From: Holophagales bacterium
GTDB lineage: Bacteria; Acidobacteriota; Thermoanaerobaculia; UBA5066
Direction of reading: 5' to 3'
NCBI GenBank assembly: GCA_016719485.1
Contig: JADJZB010000025.1
Coordinates: 1-64,000 of the forward strand
Length of the DNA: 64,000 nucleotides
The notes under the pieces: generated by a model
Told to the model about the DNA's origin: nothing
The model's database searches: none
What the model saw: only the letters and a program-made list of their open reading frames with translations
Position numbers and translations under genes: made by a program
Shown here: positions 60,861-64,000 of the stretch, one piece after another
How the letters are laid out: every line of letters starts with the position of its first letter
Position numbering within the stretch: the stretch's first letter is position 1

Positions 60861-62092
60861 GCTTCCGTGAATCGCTGCTGCGGGCCCTCGAGAGCCTCGC
60901 CGCCCACAAGCTCCGCTCGATCCTGACGATGCTCGGGATGATCTTCGGCGTCGGCGCGGTCATCGCGATGCTCTCCATCGGCGCGGGCGCCGAGCGCCAG
61001 GCGCTCGAGATGATCCGCCGAATGGGAATCTCGAACCTCCTCGTGAGGGCGAAGGAGTACCGGACCGACGAGCTGCAGGAAGTCCGGAAGAAGTCGATCG
61101 GCGTGTCCCTCAGGGACGCGGCGGGGATCGAGGAGGCGGTTCCCGGGGTCGCCTTCACCGGCCCGCGCGTGAAGGTGAATCCCTGGAGCGTGAGGGCTCG
61201 CGGCGGGAAGAGCGAGGCGAAAGTCTCCGGCGTCTCCTTCCGGCACGCCGACCTCGTCTCCCTCCCGCTGGCCGCCGGGCGGTTCCTGGCGAAGGCGGAC
61301 GAGGAGCGCCACGCCCAGGTCTGCGTCCTCGGCGACGGCGCGCGGCGGGACCTCTTCGGCTGGGAGCCCGCCCTCGGCCGTGAGCTGAAGGTGAACGACG
61401 TCTGGTTCACCGTCGTCGGGGTCCTCGAGCCCTCAGGGTCCGGTGGCGACTCGTTCCAGGGGGTCCCCGTCGGCTCCACCGCCCACGAGATCCTCGTCCC
61501 CTACACGACGGTTCTTCGCAAGCTGGACCGCGACCCTCTCGAGTCGCCCCTCTCCGAGCTCGTCGTGAAGCTCGAGGACGGGACGTCTCCGTCCGAGGCC
61601 GCACGGCTCGCGTCCGCCCTCCTCGACCGCCTCCACGGCGGCGCGGCCGACTTCGAGATCGTCGTCCCGGAGGCGCTCCTCGCGCAGAGCCAGAGAACTC
61701 AGCGGCTCTTCAACGTCGTCATGGGGTGCATCGCCGGGATCTCGCTTCTCGTCGGCGGCATCGGGATCATGAACATCATGCTCGCCACGGTCCTGGAGCG
61801 GACGCGCGAGATCGGGATCCGGCGCGCGATCGGAGCGCGGCGCAGGGACGTCCTCGTCCAGTTCGTCGTCGAGGCGTTCACCCTGAGCGCCCTCGGAGGA
61901 ATCCTCGGCGTGGTCCTGGGCGTTGCGATCGCGAAAATCGTCGCAGCCTCCGCGGGCTGGCCGACCGTCGTCACCGCCTGGTCGCTTCTCCTCTCGACCG
62001 GGGTCTCCGGCGCCGTCGGCCTCCTCTCGGGCTTCTACCCTGCCCTGCGCGCCGCCTCGATCGACCCGATCGAGGCGCTCCGGTACGAGTAG
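60857..62092 (+). CDS. MacB-like ABC transporter permease (FtsX family), no ATPase domain
   Basis: 411 residues. N-terminal helix in SLAAHKLRSILTMLGMIFGVGAVIAMLSIGAGA, a large periplasmic MacB_PCD domain (about 50-270), then three helices in NVVMGCIAGISLLVGGIGIMNIMLATVLERTREIGIRRAIGA, VVEAFTLSALGGILGVVLG and SLLLSTGVSGAVGLLSGFYPALRAASIDPIEALRYE. This is the type VII mechanotransmission fold. It needs a separate MacB/LolD-like ATPase; none is in the operon or window. Function could be export of a lipid, peptide or metabolite through the adaptors. Confidence 0.92.
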   Translation: MSFRESLLRALESLAAHKLRSILTMLGMIFGVGAVIAMLSIGAGAERQALEMIRRMGISNLLVRAKEYRTDELQEVRKKSIGVSLRDAAGIEEAVPGVAFTGPRVKVNPWSVRARGGKSEAKVSGVSFRHADLVSLPLAAGRFLAKADEERHAQVCVLGDGARRDLFGWEPALGRELKVNDVWFTVVGVLEPSGSGGDSFQGVPVGSTAHEILVPYTTVLRKLDRDPLESPLSELVVKLEDGTSPSEAARLASALLDRLHGGAADFEIVVPEALLAQSQRTQRLFNVVMGCIAGISLLVGGIGIMNIMLATVLERTREIGIRRAIGARRRDVLVQFVVEAFTLSALGGILGVVLGVAIAKIVAASAGWPTVVTAWSLLLSTGVSGAVGLLSGFYPALRAASIDPIEALRYE

Positions 62093-62114
62093 CCGCAGCG
62101 GCCCGCGTTCGGTC

Positions 62115-62855
62115 TCAGCCCGCCAGGAGCGCCAGGAGCCCGGAGTACTCGGCGGGAAGCGGCGCCTCGACGTCCAGGCCCAGTGAGGCGACGACGACGC
62201 GGGCGGCGTGAAGCAGCGGGTGCGCGACCGCGGCGAAGGCGCCGCGCGCGACCGGATCGCGCACCCCGCGCCACCGGGTCCCTCCTCCGTAGAAGTCGTC
62301 GCCGACGATCGGGTGGCCCTTCGCCGCGAGGTGGACGCGGATCTGATGGGTCCTCCCCGTCTCCGGCGTCAGCTCGAGGTCGGCGACCGACGGGTAGCGC
62401 CGCAGCGTCGTCCATCGGGTGACCGCCGGCTTTCCGCCTTCACGCACCGCCATCTTTCGGCCATCCCTGGGGTCGCGCCCGAGCGGCGCGTCGGCGAGGC
62501 CCCGCGAGGGAACGGGGTGCCCCCAGACGAGCGCGCGGTACGTCTTGCGTGCAGCGCGCTCCTGGAAGGCCTTCGAGAGGTGCCGGTGCGTCGCGGCGTC
62601 CCTGGCGAGCAGGACGACGCCCGACGTTCCCTCGTCGAGCCGGTGGACGAGGAGCGGAAGGACCTGCGGGACCGCGAGACCGCACGCCTCGAGGAGACGG
62701 GCCACGACGTCCGGCTCGGACCTGCCGGGCCGGCTCGAGGTCGCCATCGAGACGCCAGAGGGCTTGTCGAGGGCGAGGACCGCTCCGTCGTCGAGCAGGA
62801 GTCGCGGGAGACGCGCTCCGTCTCCGAGGGGGGGGCGGGAGTCGGCGGGCGGCAC
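62115..62855 (-). CDS. RluA-family pseudouridine synthase
   Basis: 246 residues. It converts uridine to pseudouridine in rRNA or tRNA. The catalytic Asp is in LLVHRLDEGTSGVVLLAR. Other motifs are AVLALDKPSGV, KTYRALVWG, LELTPETGRTHQIRVHLAAKGHPIVGDDFYG and AHPLLHAARV. No S4 domain, so it is a short RluA/RluC-D relative; the target site cannot be named. GTG start at 62855, eight bases after the GGDEF gene stop, so probably co-transcribed. Confidence 0.92.
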   Translation of the reverse strand: MPPADSRPPLGDGARLPRLLLDDGAVLALDKPSGVSMATSSRPGRSEPDVVARLLEACGLAVPQVLPLLVHRLDEGTSGVVLLARDAATHRHLSKAFQERAARKTYRALVWGHPVPSRGLADAPLGRDPRDGRKMAVREGGKPAVTRWTTLRRYPSVADLELTPETGRTHQIRVHLAAKGHPIVGDDFYGGGTRWRGVRDPVARGAFAAVAHPLLHAARVVVASLGLDVEAPLPAEYSGLLALLAG

Positions 62856-62863
62856 GCTCGGCC

Positions 62864-64000
62864 TCAGTCGGAGGTGCCGGGCGCGCGCCGCACCGGTGCG
62901 GCGCGGATCTCCGAGCTGCCCACGGACGAGGCGGCCGGAGGGGCTCCGTGCGCGACGAGGACGCGGTTGCGCCCGGCGGCCTTCGCCGCGTAGAGGGCGG
63001 CATCGGCCTGCCGCAGCCAGGCCGAAACCGAGACGCTCGACCGGACGGTGGGATCGAAAACGGAGATTCCGGCCGACGCGGTGTCGCCCTCCTCCGCTCC
63101 CGCGACCCTCGCCCGCTCGATGCGAAGCCGGATCCGCTCCAGGCAGGTCACGGCCTGGGTCGCGTCGGCCTCCGGGAGGAGGACGACGAACTCGTCCCCG
63201 CCGAAGCGGGCGGCCAGGTCGGTGTCGCGGATCGACTCCAGGAGAGCCCGGCTGACGGCGACGAGGAGGCGATCCCCGGCCACGTGGCCGTAGCGGTCGT
63301 TGAAGAGCTTGAAGGAGTCGAGATCGAGGATGCCGAGCGCCACAGGGTGCGCGTGCCGGCGGGCGCGCGCGATCTCGAGGCTGAGCCGGTCGAACAGTAC
63401 GGCGCGGTTCGCGAGCCCGGTGAGCGGGTCCGTCGAGGCGGCCAGGCGCAGCCGCGCCAGCCGGTCGGCCATCGCGGCGAGGAAACAGCTCATCAGGACG
63501 AAGCTGGCCGGCCCCGAGAGCGCGAACTCCACCGAGCCGCCGATTCCGAGGCCCAGGACGCCCGCGCCGTCGAAAGCGGCCGCGGCGGCGGCCGGGACGG
63601 TCGCGGCGAGGACGAGCCGCGCGTGCGGGGCACGCCGCCGGGCTGCGACGGCGAGGTGGGTGACGACGTCGGCAGCGGCGGTCGCGCCGAGAGCGAAGGC
63701 CAGCGGGAGGAGGTAGTAGAGGTCGTCGGCACGGGGCCAGAGGAGACACGCCGCGGCTCCCGCTCCCTGCGCGGAGAGGAGGGCGACGTGGCGTCGCGCG
63801 AGCGGCCGCTCGAAGAACTTCAGGTACAAGAGGAGCGTCATGGCGGGGACGGCGAACATTCCGGCGTGCCCGACGCGGAACAGGAACGTGAGCGGCAGCC
63901 CGGAGATCGCCCAGAAAGAGAGCCAGGAGACGATGAAGACGGCCGTCCCCGTCGTCGTGAGGAAGAAGTAGAGGAAGTCGGCCTGCCCGCGGTCGCGCAG
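62864..64000 (-). CDS. Membrane diguanylate cyclase (GGDEF), 5' end beyond the window
   Basis: At least 378 residues; the frame stays open to base 64000 with more hydrophobic segments (FLYFFLTTTGTAVFIVSWLSFWAI), so the start is off the window. Helices such as LYYLLPLAFALGATAAADVVTHL form an MHYT- or 7TM-like sensor part. The catalytic domain reads ASTDPLTGLANRAVLFDRL, LDLDSFKLFNDRYGHVAGDRLL and LAARFGGDEFVVLLPEAD (active GGDEF). No clear RxxD inhibitory site before it. It makes c-di-GMP. GC, codon use and strand agree with rluA downstream. Confidence 0.93.
   Translation of the reverse strand: MRDRGQADFLYFFLTTTGTAVFIVSWLSFWAISGLPLTFLFRVGHAGMFAVPAMTLLLYLKFFERPLARRHVALLSAQGAGAAACLLWPRADDLYYLLPLAFALGATAAADVVTHLAVAARRRAPHARLVLAATVPAAAAAAFDGAGVLGLGIGGSVEFALSGPASFVLMSCFLAAMADRLARLRLAASTDPLTGLANRAVLFDRLSLEIARARRHAHPVALGILDLDSFKLFNDRYGHVAGDRLLVAVSRALLESIRDTDLAARFGGDEFVVLLPEADATQAVTCLERIRLRIERARVAGAEEGDTASAGISVFDPTVRSSVSVSAWLRQADAALYAAKAAGRNRVLVAHGAPPAASSVGSSEIRAAPVRRAPGTSD

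Overview
The window is very GC-rich (about 70% by eye) bacterial chromosome. It encodes a diderm cell envelope: ADP-heptose genes for LPS, BamD, a TamB/BamA-type protein, lipoproteins, YceI and TatA. It also carries a PASTA protein, a Ser/Thr kinase with a TolB-like propeller, a Reg_prop histidine kinase and a radical SAM protein of the tetraether-lipid-synthase type. This mix best fits Acidobacteriota (Thermoanaerobaculia or Holophagae-like). That is inference; no rRNA gene is present to settle it. There is no phage, integrase, transposase or CRISPR array.

Layout. 0.1-10.3 kb holds a HIT protein, the propeller kinase, an HtrA protease, a propeller histidine kinase, an alpha/beta hydrolase and a GT39-type membrane glycosyltransferase. 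Most of these are broken by many small indels, often in G/C runs, which looks more like consensus error than gene decay. 10.5-12.9 kb holds a triheme lipoprotein cytochrome, tRNA-Arg(CCG), tRNA-His and a dicarboxylate symporter. 13-20 kb is one tightly overlapping minus-strand operon: purL, a redoxin, a TlpA-like thioredoxin, gmhB, an unknown gene, hldE and gmhA. 20-29 kb holds an aminotransferase, a DUF4198 protein, a 1971-residue TamB-BamA fusion and a YceI protein. 29-34.7 kb (minus strand) holds PilT, a TPR protein, RlmN, an unknown gene, a squalene/phytoene synthase and an FAD reductase. 34.9-43.3 kb holds a B12-binding radical SAM/DUF2344 protein, a second broken membrane glycosyltransferase, a QueD-type protein, the Tes-like radical SAM enzyme, a glycine-oxidase-like flavoprotein and an EcsC protein. 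43.4-46.3 kb holds a secreted cyclophilin, an APH-like kinase, TatA and HtpX, followed by a 300-bp poly-G tract. 46.7-49.6 kb (minus strand) holds a Fis-like protein, a secreted protein, BamD and a PASTA protein. 49.7-57.3 kb holds a PHP hydrolase with endonuclease IV, an orphan CydB, a hydrogenase maturation protease, a GH13 amylase, a ParB-like protein and MalQ. 57.4-62.1 kb is an operon of two membrane-fusion proteins and a MacB-like permease. RluA and a truncated GGDEF protein end the window.

Expression. Genes inside operons very often share 4-base ATGA/GTGA/TTGA overlaps, so translation is probably coupled. At least eight first-in-transcript genes have a TAnnnT box ending only 6-8 bases before the start codon and no ribosome-binding site. 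This suggests that leaderless mRNAs are common in this organism.

Main points of interest are the single-chain TamB-BamA fusion, the Tes/Mss-like candidate for membrane-spanning lipids, the leaderless promoter pattern, the double adaptor with a MacB permease but no ATPase, and a REP-like hairpin element that supplies the stop codon of gmhA.
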